Shown: positions 33,073 through 44,540, counted from the stretch's first letter. The stretch: 64,000 nucleotides of DNA from Ascarosepion bandense (GCA_037127315.1 JBBBDQ010000447.1:345501-409500), one strand, 5' to 3'. Translations and numbers: made by a program. Notes: generated by a model not told the origin, from the letters alone.

Positions 33073-33075
<3 letters not shown>
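32874..33075. other. Unassigned sequence
   Basis: A short inverted repeat 'aaatgact...agtcattt' is at 32985-33010. No other signal. Confidence 0.35.
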
Positions 33076-33116
<41 letters not shown>

Positions 33117-33430
33117 ATCCGCAGACAGATCTGTTTCGCTGTATCACAGCTCATCAGTACGGTTAGATTCTGATCGCTTCCTAACCCAGGATTGAAACCC
33201 GACCGTATCGGCGTCAGTTGGCGATTCTACCCCTAGGCCACGAGCGTCCAATAGAAGAAGGCAGGCTTTTTAGCGCGTATAAACACGCCCAATAGCTAGT
33301 GTGCTCCAATTCATTATCGAATGAGCGGTGCGTAAATGCCGGAGTATCTACTGTTTTCAAAGTCTACCGCTCTTCCAGAGTGCTCAATCAGGGTGTGAGA
33401 GCGTATATATATATATATATATATATTCCA
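33076..33430 (-). mobile_element. T2 tRNA-derived SINE with AT runs at both ends
   Basis: (AT)n at 33076-33112, then 'gtcatccgcagacagatctg' and the minus-strand tRNA-like region (about 33240-33180, B-box-like 'gggtttcaatcctgg'), ending at about 33400 in 'gcgt' and another (AT)n run. It is nearly collinear with 22184-22508. Confidence 0.75.
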
Positions 33431-33892
33431 GTTAATGAAATGTGAATAGATAAAGGGAAAAGACGGTAAAATAAAACAAAATCCATTTGCGAAACAACAT
33501 TTCAGGTGATTTTGAGATTCACTTTTCCGACTCTCGAATGTTCCTCGATTCGACGCCTTCCCGAAGATCAATATTTTGATATCCAGATATCAGACTTTAT
33601 TTCGAAACGGACAGACTGAGGAACATTTTTTCACATGAGAATATTTTGAATAGCAAGTTACATGGCTTTCTATTTTTCTGCTTGGTAGGGATGATAACTT
33701 CTCTGTCCTTCTCTTGGTTATTAAACAGCAAACAGGACTTTTTTTTCATTATATTTATAGCAACATGTACAGCAATCATAAAGGCATTTTTTCTCTTATA
33801 AGACTTCATAAAATTCCAATTATTCTGTGTATATTTCGTTCTTGCCTGTTCAGAAACTTTCCAATCAATATAATTTTATTTACATTTGATAT
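33431..33892. other. Unassigned sequence with an X repeat
   Basis: 33495-33590 is a reverse copy of the X repeat ('ttcgacgccttcccgaagat'). The remainder has no recognised family. Confidence 0.4.
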
Positions 33893-33910
33893 ACACACAC
33901 ACATACAAAC

Positions 33911-33944
<34 letters not shown>

Positions 33945-34003
33945 CCTCTCTCTCTCCCTCTCCCTCTCTCTCTTTCTATCTCTCTCTCTCTCTCTCTCTC
34001 TCT
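33893..34003. repeat. CA then CT compound microsatellite
   Basis: A short (CA)n is followed by (CT)n with CCT variants. Confidence 0.9.
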
Positions 34004-34128
34004 GAAGGGGAAAGCAAACGTAAGAGAACAAATATTTACATCAAAGAAATTAATTTTGAAACTACAGAGGCGCTCAACACAGAGACCCAATAAAATGCCA
34101 GGTTTGTTTTTTTAGATAGAGTGTAAAT

Positions 34129-34412
34129 AGTAGACTCGTACACGAGGTACTAGGACCAGAAAAAATAATCTATATTGTCGTTTTTTTTTTTCATTTTACT
34201 ATCGGTTAAACCCGCTAGATATCTTCTATTCGTTGTATCATTAACTAATTATTTATTGTAACTCTTAACAAATGGTGGAGTCTTATACGAGGTACTATGG
34301 CCAGGAATAATACTTTATATATTCGTTTTTTCATTGCAGTGTCGGTTAAAACCTTTAGATATCTTCTATTCGTTGTATTATTAACTTATTATTTATTGTA
34401 ACTTTTAGCAAC
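34129..34412. repeat. Two-copy tandem repeat of about 147 bp
   Basis: 'gagg tactaggaccagaa' and 'tatcttctattcgttgtat' in 34129-34275 recur at 34280-34412 ('gaggtactatggccagga', 'tatcttctattcgttgtatt'). It lies upstream of an LTR-like segment and may belong to it. Confidence 0.7.
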
Positions 34413-34639
34413 CTTTATTTAGATGGTCTTGTTGTTGCCATTTTGTCATGTTTCGTTTTATTCAACCTTTAGCTTTTGATATCTACTCTGAGTGTCAAAT
34501 TAACAAAAACGTTTTCTTTATTATGAATCCAATAAATTTAAGCTGTTACAAACTGATTATCTGTGTACCACTTTTTAAAGACTTTTACATAGAGTTCTCA
34601 GTATTTTTTTACAAAATCGATCATTCAAATAGAGATCTA

Positions 34640-35000
34640 AAATCACATCTGTTATGGTGCCCCCCTACGAGCAATGGACTCTTCCTTTTGTCATATTTAA
34701 TTACCTGCGTGACTTACGGGGTGCAGTTAACGAAGGCAGTAAAATGGAGTAGCTAGTACGACAGCTACTAGTCAGGCAAAAGCAGCGTAATAATAGCTTT
34801 GGACTTATTTATTTCTATATTACTTATGATTAAAACTTTCTTTAAATATCTTGTATCTTGTTATACTAATACACTTTCTTGTTATACTAATACACTGTTT
34901 TGAACCTACTTTCTTGTTCCGTGTCTTACTTCCGGCACAAATTCGTCACTACAATTTGGCGGCGAAGTTTTGCCACAACTCCACAACGAAGATGCAAAAC
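34640..35000 (+). mobile_element. LTR-like segment, relative of 24750-25180
   Basis: 'gcaatggactcttccttttg' and 'aattacctgcgtgacttacg' match the other locus. A near-direct repeat 'tttcttgttatactaataca' lies at 34855-34895. The segment ends 'cgtcactacaatttggcggc', and the string from 'tttggcggcgaag' onward could be a primer-binding site and leader. This is tentative and no gag or pol sequence follows. Confidence 0.4.
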
Positions 35001-35224
35001 ATCAATCATTGTCACTATCTGTCTGTCGAGAGGCTCATCCTGGGGAAGGGGCAGCATTTTTTTTTTTTTTTGAGGTTTCATTGGACCTAATTTTGGCTGC
35101 ACAAACAGTCCCCAACGATATGTATTACGGATATTTTCCAACAGTAAGTTTTCTAGTTCTTAATACGATAACCTGTTTACTAACCAAGATTATAAAACCA
35201 TCCTGGCCTGCGGCGGAGAAGAGA
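35001..35224. other. Unassigned sequence
   Basis: A run of about 14 T at 35059-35072; no recognised motif otherwise. Confidence 0.35.
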
Positions 35225-35335
35225 TGGATTCATACCTTTCTAAAGGTATGTGAATGTAATGAATTCAACTAGAATGAATTCGAACTCGGCTCTCGGATTT
35301 CCCAGCCCGAGTGGCTATTCATTACTCCACCGAGT
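35225..35335 (-). mobile_element. tRNA-like head fragment of a D-domain SINE
   Basis: The minus strand has 'actcggtggagtaatgaata' then 'cgagttcgaattcattctag' (B box with a small insertion) and the post-head 'aaggtatgaatcc' portion. The D domain is missing. Confidence 0.6.
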
Positions 35336-35516
35336 TTCATTGCTAGTGATCGAAAATAGATTTTATCTTACCTTGAAACACTCTTCCCATACGATCAATG
35401 AAGTCAAGCAATTCGAAAGATAATCTTAATTATACAGGTGGCAAATTGTTACTAGCTCAGAATTGATAATTTAAGTAGTAATTTCCTGTTCATGTAGGGT
35501 TCGCTATATTAAAAAC
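35336..35516. other. Unassigned sequence
   Basis: No motif recognised. Confidence 0.3.
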
Positions 35517-35903
35517 AAACTAGCAGAATAGCCCGGCGTTGCTCGGGTGTAATGAAAGCATTAAAACTAATCCCTGGTCCTGGAGCTCAAACTCTTTGGA
35601 CCTTGGCACGAAAGACTAAAAAGCAATAGTTGTTTCCAATTAAAGCGAAACCGTAGACTGAAAGAAAAATTAATGGATGTAAGTCAAATTTTGATTTCCT
35701 GGTATCGATATCAAATAAGATTTTTCATCTTAAACTGAATTTTGAAGGCTAAATCAGTCCTCTGAGTAAACGGTATCATGGCTGAGACTAAGAACTACAA
35801 TTATACCTACTTAGAGTCAAACCCGAAGCAGAAACTAAAATAAAAGGGCTGAAAAAAAATAAGAAATACAGGCAGATAAACAGACACACCCACAAACATA
35901 TTG

Positions 35904-35938
<35 letters not shown>

Positions 35939-36275
35939 TATATATATTATCGATCTTCTGCACTATTGTAAGAACTGCAACCTTGAAACTTCTGAATATC
36001 GTTTCTTATGTCTTTGTCTATGAGTGTATCAAATTTGATTAAAATCGGATCACTCCTTCTATAACCCAATTTTTTCGATTATCGATTTTCGATATTTATC
36101 GGGTGTACCTCGACACAAAACCTAGCTAAGAACACTCACAGGCGCTTATAATACAACTGTGTAAATTTTCAAGAAAATCGGTTCAGCCGTTTCGGAGTCT
36201 ATAGGAAACGGACACACACACAGACACACACACATACATATGCACAGACAAAGTTCCTTTTATAAATAAGTGTAG
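35517..36275 (+). mobile_element. P dispersed repeat, long copy
   Basis: Begins 'tagcagaatagcccggcgtt' and ends 'cagacaaagttccttttata'. It is collinear with 13113-13830, including an internal AT run (35909-35946) and 'tagctaagaacactcacagg'. It carries extra CA repeats near the end. Confidence 0.7.
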
Positions 36276-36519
36276 ATAAGTTTGTAAAAAGTAAGAGTTC
36301 ACTTCTTCTCTCCGCAGCTTTGGGTTAATTAATAAGAATTGTATCAGTAATCAATATTATATACAAAAAATTATTACCATATGAAATATCATCTGGTTTT
36401 AAATAACCTCAATAATTAAGCAATCATTATTTTATCAAGCAGCAAACCGGGAGATCTGGCGACTTCTTGCACATCGAGTTGTTTCTTACTCTGAAAATGA
36501 AAGCAAAATCTTGATCTCA
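36276..36519. other. Unassigned sequence
   Basis: No motif recognised. Confidence 0.3.
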
Positions 36520-36830
36520 TAGTCAATCAGTTAAGTGCCACACGTGAAACACGCTTGGGCGATCATGTCTCGAAAAAGACATGACTGACTGGGCAGACGA
36601 TTATCCCGCAGTAGGTTGCCATTGCTTTCTGAGGTAGACTGGTTGCCGACCAAGGTTATAGAATCCAATCAGTCCTATTATTAACCCATAACTGGAGGGA
36701 AGAGACGGATTAATACCTTTCCCAAGGGTATTTGCGCGTAAGTGAATGCAATTAATTCAACTGGAATTCGAACTCGGCTCCCCGATTTCTCGTTCCGAGC
36801 CGATATCCAGTGTATCACATCGCACATCCT
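36520..36830 (-). mobile_element. tRNA-headed SINE with one central domain
   Basis: Minus strand: head at about 36826-36745 ('gatatcggctcggaacgaga', B-box-like 'gagttcgaattcc') and a single D at about 36680-36525 with the palindrome 'catgtctcgaaaaagacatg' carrying one loop-side change. It is a single-domain version of the family. Confidence 0.8.
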
Positions 36831-37844
36831 TGATCTTATAAACATGAAGGAATAAATTACGTCGATTGATAAATTATTCCTTGCCAGCGTTCGTCGACAG
36901 ATTTTGATATTGAACAATGAACAGTGGTAACAACAGCAAATTGGCACCGAAAATCTGAGCAAACAAAATAAGTTGTCCAGTGAGTTCCAAAATGAAAATG
37001 GCACGAAGTTAAAATCCCAAAACAGATCCTATTAATATTAATCTCATTAATATTAAAAATGATCCTGGTAAAGGGTACGATATAAATAGTATTATGTAAA
37101 CTCAGATTTAATTACCGTTTTAAAAAATAATTGTAATGACGAACATATTATCCTAACTACTACAGGAATCATAGCAGTTTTGAATTAATTTACTGTACAC
37201 GAATATTAGTGGCAGCGTAAACAGTGTATTAAAAATGTTTTCCTTTCCTCCATGATAGTTATATAAAGTAATTATTCCGGATCTTTTCTGTTAATTTATC
37301 CCACAAAAAAATAATTTATATTTCCTAAAATTCACACCAAATGCTCCCAGAGCGAAGTTTTTCAATTGCATTCTGGTTGGGTTGAGTTGGCAATTCGGGT
37401 GCACTTTTTCTAAGTGTGCGGTCTTTATCTGCTCTCATTTCAATAATCAAGCCAAAAACAGATTTTTTTCTTTTAATTTAAAAAGAAAATCCTTGTAAGT
37501 ACCTCCAATATAATCCGCACTTACGAAATGAGAATAACCCTGATTTTTGTCAATTTTTCATTCTTAAAGCACAAGTTAAACAAATTTGATTAAAACTGTA
37601 TCATTTCGAAAACTGCAAAAATTTTAATAAAATGCAAACAAACGTTGATTCAAAATTCATAAATTCAAAAGAATGGCAAAATGTATTATAAAAACAAACA
37701 AATTTTGATTTAAAATAAATAATTTTTAGGAGTGAATTAATATTAACGAAAAATATTCAAACAATATTAAAAATTAATATTAAAAATGATCCTGGTAAAG
37801 GGTACGATATAAATAGTATTATTTATTTACAGTGACAAATATGT
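36831..37844. other. AT-rich sequence with a long direct repeat
   Basis: 'aatgatcctggtaaagggta' with about 20 further matching bases (about 37057-37097) recurs at 37785-37825, about 728 bp apart. No coding. Otherwise unassigned. Confidence 0.5.
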
Positions 37845-38145
37845 ATATATTTCAAATAAAACTCTGAAAATTACATATGTTGACAAAACTCCTTATTACA
37901 CAAATACAGTACAAAATTCATATACCGGAAGTTTACCCAAAGAATTTCAGACACCGGAAGTTTACATGATTGAAGAAAAAATTCCGGTGTAGGAATTTTT
38001 TGGAGTAAACTACCGGTATTTGAATTTGTACAGTATTTGCATAATAAATGAATTTCGTCACTAAAGAAGCGAGATTTTTCCTCGCTGAAATGGCCATATG
38101 ACATATGTTATTTTCAGTGTTTCATTTGAATACATATATATTTTT
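37845..38145. mobile_element. Fold-back MITE-like element
   Basis: The left end 'tcaaataaaactctgaaaat' and following 'tacatatgt' are inverted at 38101-38131. An inner pair ('aatacagtacaaaattcata' at 37902 against 38015-38040) extends the palindrome around 'ccggaagtttac' repeats. The shadow frame at 38104-37871 is unrelated to any family I know. Confidence 0.65.
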
Positions 38146-38154
38146 TTTTATTTT

Positions 38155-38868
38155 GTGTCATAATCACATCGCCCCAAGCAAGGGGGTTACATAGGAGGAA
38201 AGTTATAAGAAAGAGTTACAGGTTATAGGGGGTGTCAGGAAGTGGGTAAGAGAAGGATGAGAATACCGATGAGAGTGGAGTAGACGGAGAAAGGAGTATG
38301 AGAGAGAGGATGCAGGTTAGTGAGATAGGAAATGACTATCGACTCTACATTTAAATTCTTGGAGATTATAGATGTCGGGGAAGCAAGTAAATGGAAGGGA
38401 ATTCCACAGGCGGGAAGTGCAAGAAAAGAATCAGTGAAGTAGAATTTGAGTTTACAATTTATTGGTTTCATAGTAAAAGTGTGAAACCTAGTTTCTAATC
38501 TTTTGGCTCGAGTGAATTCATATATAGGAGACACCAGTGAGCTAAGTTCATGGGAGCAGAAGCCTTGAAAGTATTTGTAGAAGAGACACAGGAAAGCCAC
38601 ATTGCGCCGGTGAGAAAGTGACTGTATCTGAGCTGCCAAGACAGAATCTATCACATTACAGATTCTCCGGACGATTTTGCCAAGGACATCTAGCCTAGGT
38701 GGATAGCAGGAGCACCCGACTAGTTATGGCAGCAGGATTCAATGCACGGGCACATGGTAGATGTATATATGTGCAGGATTGTTTCAGGCAAAAAAAATTC
38801 CTGGCCCTACACAGAGAACCGACTTTCTTAGCAGCGGATTTAGCTATGGATTCTGTATAGTCATTCCA

Positions 38869-38875
<7 letters not shown>
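38155..38875 (-). pseudogene. J LINE pseudogene, RT C-terminal half
   Basis: The 3' terminus 'cttgcttggggcgatgtgat' (38160-38180 reversed) is followed by UTR, then LFYKYFQGFCSHELSSLVSP (38654-38235 frame), then LWNDYTESIAKSAAKKVGSL (38913-38695 frame). The element is truncated exactly at a (CA)n run (38871-38918), which may be a later insertion or a break. Confidence 0.75.
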
Positions 38876-38919
<44 letters not shown>

Positions 38920-39085
38920 ATATATATATATATATAGTGTATCGAGGTAGCAAATAATTTTCTGAGCATATACTGTAAAATATAAGAGATAATGAATGTC
39001 TATTATGTTTAATCACAAGCCGTTCTAAACATCGTATTTTGGCTTTAATTTTAGGTGAAAATAAAGACAAAAATTCTCCAACATT
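38871..39085 (+). repeat. CA/AT microsatellite followed by Y dispersed repeat
   Basis: (CA)n at 38871-38916, (AT)n at 38920-38936, then 'tagtgtatcgaggtagcaaa ... acaaaaattctccaac', which matches 16325-16485. Confidence 0.7.
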
Positions 39086-39290
39086 CTGATATTTTTTTAT
39101 TAAGTTAGTTCTAAGCTTTCAGCTCACATGAGCCATCTTCAGAGAGGTTACTGGGACGTTAACATAAGAACATCCACCATCAGAGATGGTTTTATTTTGT
39201 GTTGAGGTAAAACTTTACTAAGCAACGATAACAGTGTCCAAATAGCAAATGCAGTTCGTAAATTTTGTAAATTTGTAAAGCGGTTCTATG

Positions 39291-39291
<1 letters not shown>
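39086..39291. other. Y repeat continuation with a Penelope-like motif
   Basis: 'ctttcagctcacatgagcca' followed by 'tcttcagag' at 39115-39145 resembles the terminal motif common in Penelope-like elements (tentative). No coding. Confidence 0.35.
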
Positions 39292-39314
<23 letters not shown>

Positions 39315-39321
<7 letters not shown>

Positions 39322-40485
39322 ATCATTTCACCCCGAGCAAGGCAGAAACGCCACTGATGTGCAGGGGGTTACATAAATGTAAAAAGATTAATTAGAAAAG
39401 AGTGAGGAGTACAAGCTAGTTAGAAAGGAACAATAGAAAGCTGAGAAAGCAGGTGCGATGACAGATACATAGGCGGGGAGAAAGTGAAGGTTATACAGGG
39501 GAGGGGAGAGAGCTAGAGTCCAGTGGTTAGTAGATGAGTATTGACTTTGCATTTAAATTTCTGGAGGTTGTAGCCGTCAGGAAAGCAAGAATACGGGAGA
39601 GAGTTCCACAGGCGGGAAGTGCGAGAGAGGAAGCTGCAGGAGTAGAATTGTCGTCTGCATTTGGCTAACCTGACTGTGAATGGGTGAGACCCAGTTGCCA
39701 GTCTGGTTGCACGGGTAAACACCTGTTGAGGAGGCATCAGTGACTTAAGCTCATCCGAGCAGAAGCCATGAAAGTATTTATAGAAGAGACAGAGGGAGGC
39801 CACATTTCGACGATGGGAAAGTGGCTGCAGTCGAGTCGCCAGATCAGTACCTATCACATTACAGTCTCTCCTTTGGAGCTTGTCAAGAACACTGAGGAGA
39901 ACGGCAGGGGCACCTGACCATAAATGGCATCAGTACTCCATGCACGGACGGAGGGTTGACTTGTATATATGCAGGATGGATTCAGGTGGAAAAAACATCC
40001 TGGATCGACGTAGTGACCCAATCTTCTTAGCAGTAGATTTTGCTATGGATTCAATATAGTGGTTCCATTTGAGGTCTGAGGACAGGGTAAGTCCGAGGAG
40101 GCGTAGTGTATTACTCTCCGGGAGAATCATCTGGTCCATGCTGATGGGAGGCAGAAGAGGTTGCCTGTAATGGTTGACAGACAAGAGCTTGGTCTTAGAG
40201 GAATTGAAGTTGACAAGCCACTTCTTGCCCCAGTTCACCACAGAGTGTAGATCCCGCTCAAGGTCAGCAGCGAGATTATGTCTGTCCGCCACGACAGGTT
40301 TCTTACTGGAGCAGGAGTATATTGTAGTGTCATCTGCGTAGATGCCTACTTGTGACTTGATCTCATCTGGGAGGTCGTTGATGAAAATAAGGAAGAGCGT
40401 CGGGCCCAGGATAGAGCGTTGTGGGACACCAGCATTCGGACTGTAGGACGAAGAGGCACGCCCTTTCAGAACGACCTTCATTTTA
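39315..40485 (-). mobile_element. J LINE, best-preserved 3' half
   Basis: Contains about 320 codons of RT C-terminal sequence, the 3' UTR and the terminus 'ccttgctcggggtgaaatga' next to an (AT)n run at 39292-39318. It is truncated at about 40485. It lacks the endonuclease and most of the RT fingers, so it cannot move on its own. Confidence 0.85.
39513..40481 (-). pseudogene. Jockey/CR1-like reverse transcriptase, 5'-truncated, one in-frame stop
   Basis: The frame starts inside the RT domain (KVVLKGRASSSYSPNAGVPQ, ILGPTLFLIFINDLP). The catalytic motif GIYADDTTIYSC lies at about residues 46-57. The LPESNTLRLLGLTLSSDLKW block follows, then LHIYKSTLRPCMEY and a TGA stop (39932-39930). The same frame resumes at once (CHLWSGAPA) through NVASLCLFYKYFHGFCSDEL and LWNSLPYSCFPDGYNLQKFK to its natural end at 39513. 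Comparison with other copies suggests the stop replaced a Cys codon. It is the youngest-looking J copy in the window. Confidence 0.85.
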
Positions 40486-40796
40486 TATATGTTACGGTAC
40501 GGTTCACTCTTTGGAAGGGCTTAGAGCCACTAGAGTTAAAGTGTTATGTTAGGAGGCAACTTGTGCGGATAGGAACAGTAGATAAATATAAACACTAACC
40601 TTGAACAGGTTAAGATTGCAGTAATCGGGGGAATATACTTTTGGTCTTCGGTTGCACGGAGCTGTGGTTTGCAGGTAGAAGATGTTTGAATGGAATCTAT
40701 TTCTCACCTATAGAATACGAAGGGAATGTGGGCGGTTTGCCACTCTATAGTAAGTGGTATGGTGTTTCCTTATCAGGGAAAACATCTCGCCATAAC
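40486..40796. other. Unassigned sequence
   Basis: No recognised motif. Short open frames at 40641-40911 match nothing known to me. Confidence 0.3.
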
Positions 40797-41130
40797 AGTT
40801 GCCATAAAAATATTTATAAAAAAAGACAGAGAGAAGCCACATCAAGCCGGTGAGAACGTGACTAATTCGAAATTCCAAGTCAGAATATTGAAAAAATATA
40901 ACGATGGATAACTTTGTCGAGATAAACTTAACAGGATCACCCGATCAGATATGGTAACAATCTTCGGTCGAAAAGTAGTTTTATAAATGTGCAAGACAGA
41001 CTCTGACGAAAAAAAAACTTTGGGCACGACATAGTGTCCAACTTTTGGCACGACATAGTGTCCAACAGTAGATGCGGATTGATTCGATGTTGTCCTTCCA
41101 CATCAAGTAGGTTGAAAAAGTCAGGCCAAA
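40797..41130 (-). pseudogene. J LINE fragment, heavily decayed
   Basis: 'gacagagagaagccacatca' and 'gtgagaacgtgacta' align with the antisense region around 38585-38640, followed by matches to 22935-23100. 'tttgggcacgacatagtgtc' is duplicated at 41021 and 41043. Confidence 0.6.
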
Positions 41131-41300
41131 GACGTGCAGCCTGTAGCTCTCAACCAGACATGCCCGAAAGATTGATTGGATCAGTGATAGATTTGTTTTT
41201 TACTGCTTACCAACCCTTTGTAAGAGATGTTCAAAATGTTTTTCAATTAAAGATATTTCTATTGTTTGTTCATATTTGAGTAGATGTTCCATCTGTTTAT
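41131..41300. other. Unassigned sequence
   Basis: 'taccaaccctttgt' at 41208-41221 is inverted at 41642-41655, a possible terminal repeat of the 360-bp duplicated unit. Confidence 0.35.
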
Positions 41301-42335
41301 TAACCCTGGAACAGTACCAATCAAATAAATTTACACCACTACTAACCATGTTTATATCATACCCGATTTTGAAAATATCAAAAAAATATTAAATATAAAT
41401 CTATATTTTAATTATTTTACATGCAGTCAATTCAAACTTTGTACTTTAAGCTAACATTAATAGGAACTGAAAAACATTATTTACATAAGGAAATCAGGTA
41501 CTAAAATTTTAATTAAATTGTAATTAAAATGGCGTCATTTGCGCTGGGTACTATGGTTAGTGTTCTCGGGGTAAACAACATATTTAATTATGTGTATCCT
41601 GTATAAATTATGTTTACGTAATAAAATCTGGAATCAGTATAACAAAGGGTTGGTATTTATTAACCCTGGAACACTACAAATCAAATAAATTTACACCACT
41701 ACTAACCATGTTTATATCATACCCGATTTTGAAAATATCAAAAAAATATTAAATATAAATCTATATTTGAATTATTTTGCATACAGGCAAGTCAAACTTT
41801 GTACTTTAAAGTAACATTATAAGGAACTGAAAAACATTATTTACATAAGGAAATAGGGTACTAAAGATTTAATTAAATTGTAATTAAAATGGCGTCATTT
41901 GCGCGGGGTACTATGGCTAGGGATGTGCGTTGTGGCGCAGTGGATATCGGCTCGGAACGAGAAATCGGAACGAGTTCGAATTCCAGTTGAATTCCTTGCA
42001 TTCACTTACGCGCAAATACCCTTGGGAAAGGTATTAATCCGTCTCTTCCCTCCAGTTATGGGTTAAATAATAAAACACACTGGGTTCTATAGCCTTGGTC
42101 GGCAACCAGTCTACCGCAGAAAGCAATGGCAACCTACTGCGGGATAATCTTCTGCCCAGTCAGTCATGTCTCTTTTGAGACATGATCGCCCAAGCGTGTA
42201 TCGCGCATGGCACTTAACTGGCTGACTGACTATGGTTAGTGTTCTCGGGGTAAACAACATATTTAATTATGTGTATCCTGTATAAATTATGTTTACGTGA
42301 TAAAATCTGGAATCCGTATAACAAACGGTTGGTAA
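41301..42335. repeat. Two-copy tandem duplication, 360-bp unit, second copy split by a SINE
   Basis: 'taaccctggaaca' starts at 41301 and 41661. The copies are nearly identical through 'gcgtcatttgcgc' and 'gtaaacaacatatttaatta'. In the second copy a SINE occupies 41921-42228, and the first copy preserves the empty site. Both copies end near 'aacaaa(g/c)ggttggta'. Confidence 0.9.
41910..42239 (+). mobile_element. tRNA-headed SINE, single domain, complete with TSD
   Basis: The target duplications are 'actatggctag' (41910-41920) and 'actatggttag' (42229-42239), 10/11 matching. The element 41921-42228 is 308 bp. It starts 'ggatgtgcgttgtggcgcag' (head), with B-box-like 'cgagttcgaattcc' at about 41973-41987, and the D domain runs from about 42065 to the end 'taactggctgactg'. 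There is no 5S part, which fixes the 5' end of the tRNA-only form. Confidence 0.9.
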
Positions 42336-42839
42336 GCCGTATAAACAAATTTATCAAGCATTCAATCTTCACTGTATGAAGCATTATGGTTCTTCACAGA
42401 AAATGCAAATCGATGGAGCCCAATGTACTATGTTATTTATCGAACAGCCGGGAGATGACGGTATGTTTTCAAATATTTCCTGAGGGGACTTTTGCGAAAA
42501 TATAGGAATTTGATTCGATTTCCAGAACCGCTTAACCGCTTTCCTTAACATTCATCGACCTACGTTGGATGCCCAATTATTTTGACTCGCGCCAGCTCAA
42601 GTCCATCTTATCTACAGACATATCACTCGAGTCAGTTTAAGATCGGTGTGCTTGTCATTTCGCCCCTCACCTGTGAGTTCATGTTTTAATGGAGGACTTG
42701 CTTTTACAACTTCGCTGATTGGCTCGTTAACTTTAGATATCTCTTGTTCTTTAGCGAGAGTGCAGCTGAGGACAGAGGAAATGACAATTACATACGATGC
42801 AATTGTTTTCCTAGCATTAAATAAATACTTCAATAACTT
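42336..42839. other. Unassigned sequence
   Basis: Overlapping short frames on both strands (42612-43092) show no known motif. Confidence 0.35.
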
Positions 42840-42965
42840 ATATTCTTCTATGTGCCGTGTCTCTTCAAAACGTGAGTGTTCATGGCTCTCCCCAACTTCC
42901 CATTTCATTATACCTTTGTCAAGTCTCCCGCTATCCGTTTCACAATATCTATATACAGAAAAGGC
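42840..42965 (-). mobile_element. R LINE 3' terminal fragment
   Basis: 'tctatgtgccgtgtctcttc' and 'atggctctccccaactt' match the R terminus (compare 55705-55760). It is decayed after about 120 bp. Confidence 0.55.
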
Positions 42966-43079
42966 AAAATATTTGTGTGTGCGATCTGTCTGTCCTTTAT
43001 ACAAATCCACAATTTTTATCTTATTCTTACCAAACTTCACGCAAATATTCTTTAGGTTTCCGGTCAGGTCATGGATAAC

Positions 43080-43485
43080 TTACATTTTCTGAATTCTCCC
43101 CAATATTGGAAATCGATACCCCCGATATCCGATCAGTTCTGATCAAGATCATGATTTCAGCCCTTTTATCGTGGTTCTTGCTGTAGAATTTGTTCTAACT
43201 TGGTAAAATTATAGTTTTTAGTTTCAAACATTAGTAGATCTTCTCAGACGATATTGGAAATCGATACCCCTGATATTCTATTGAATCTGATCAAAAACCG
43301 ATATTTAGCCATCAATATTGCTCATTTTCTCCAATTTTACTCCCATTGGGTCCGATAAGTCGTCATGGACTTACTTAGGTTAGTTTATCATTGGATGACT
43401 TATTTGACTTTGATTTTGGAAATTGATACCCCGATATCCTATTGGGTCTGATCATAATCAGGTTTTCAACCCCTTTATTTTGGTT
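43080..43485. repeat. Three degenerate direct repeats upstream of a P copy
   Basis: 'attggaaatcgatacccc' type strings occur at about 43106, 43252 and 43417, each followed by 'gatat.c.at...tctgatca'. The spacing is about 146-165 bp. They look like older duplications of part of the P repeat interior. Confidence 0.6.
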
Positions 43486-43800
43486 TTTGTTGCAGGTTTG
43501 GCTCTAAGTAGGTATAATTGTAGTTCTTAGTCTCAGCCATGATACCCTTTACTCAGAGGACTTATTTAACCTTCAAAATTCAGTTTGCGACGGGAAACGT
43601 ATATGACATCGATACCGGAAATCAAAATTTGACTTACATCCATTCATTTTTCTTTCACCCTACGGTTTCGCTTTAACTGGAAATAACTATTGCTTTTTAG
43701 TCTTTCGTGCCAACGTCCAAAGAGTCTGAGCTCCAGGACCCTGCATAAGTTTTAAAGCTTTCATTACACCCGAGCAACACCGGGATATACTGCTAGTATT
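43486..43800 (-). mobile_element. P dispersed repeat, partial
   Basis: The minus strand from about 43797 reads 'tagcagtatatcccggtgtt' and continues through 'ccagttaaagcgaaaccgta' to 'ataattgtagttcttagtct' in antisense. It lacks the AT run and the far end. Confidence 0.7.
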
Positions 43801-43814
43801 TACTAAAAGCATAA

Positions 43815-44135
43815 AAAATAGATGGTGCCCTGCTTACTCTTCGCCTTCCCGTATTCTAATTTCTCAACCTTCTTTCCTCATTCTGTGTTCGGCTGTTTCC
43901 GATTCTCAGTAAAAATGTATTTTTTGCGTTTTTCTTAAGACTTCTTCATTTATCACAAGCTCCGTGTCTTGAATTATCAGCATTCCTCTGTAGAACCACT
44001 TTTCTGTTGTCTTCACTTTCCTCTTTATTTGTGGCGATATTGCCCAGCATTTACTACAATTAATATCACATAACAGCCCAGCCTGCTTGTTTTTGTTTCT
44101 AACGAACGTTTCTTTTTTATTTATATTTTAGAAAG
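43815..44135 (-). pseudogene. R LINE fragment
   Basis: Antisense matches to the EKWFYRGMLIIQDTELV-like region (43975-44010) and LLQYG..CWAISPQ-like region (44025-44060). More decayed than other R copies. Confidence 0.55.
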
Positions 44136-44520
44136 AACCTCTCGCCAATCTGAGCAAATGTATATATTCTTGACATTACAAAAATTAAAAATTAGCGGTA
44201 AATATTAAGCATGAAAATCTAACATTATACATTGAATGCTTAAGATCAAAATTCACTAAATATCAGAATATTTATTTGCGTACAAAATTACACAAATTGT
44301 GGCACAAGGCCGAAAAGGAGGGTGGTTAGAGGATGGTTTTCTGTATCTATCCTATACCTAGCAAAACATTATCACGACCCAATCACTCGTTACAATTTGC
44401 ACACTCACCACAAGAACCCATTCATCACCTCTCAATCCTTCATGCACCACAATACCACATATTTACAAGGAACACCTAAAATACGGGGAAATAAACCTAT
44501 GAAAATATAAATGCATACAA
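44136..44520. other. Unassigned AT-rich sequence
   Basis: No recognised motif. Ends in (AT)n at 44521-44539. Confidence 0.35.
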
Positions 44521-44540
44521 TATATATATATATATATATG

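Noticed and set aside
42612..43092. Two opposite-strand frames of about 145 codons
   Set aside because: They overlap each other on opposite strands, contain an R LINE 3' scrap and show no domain motif.
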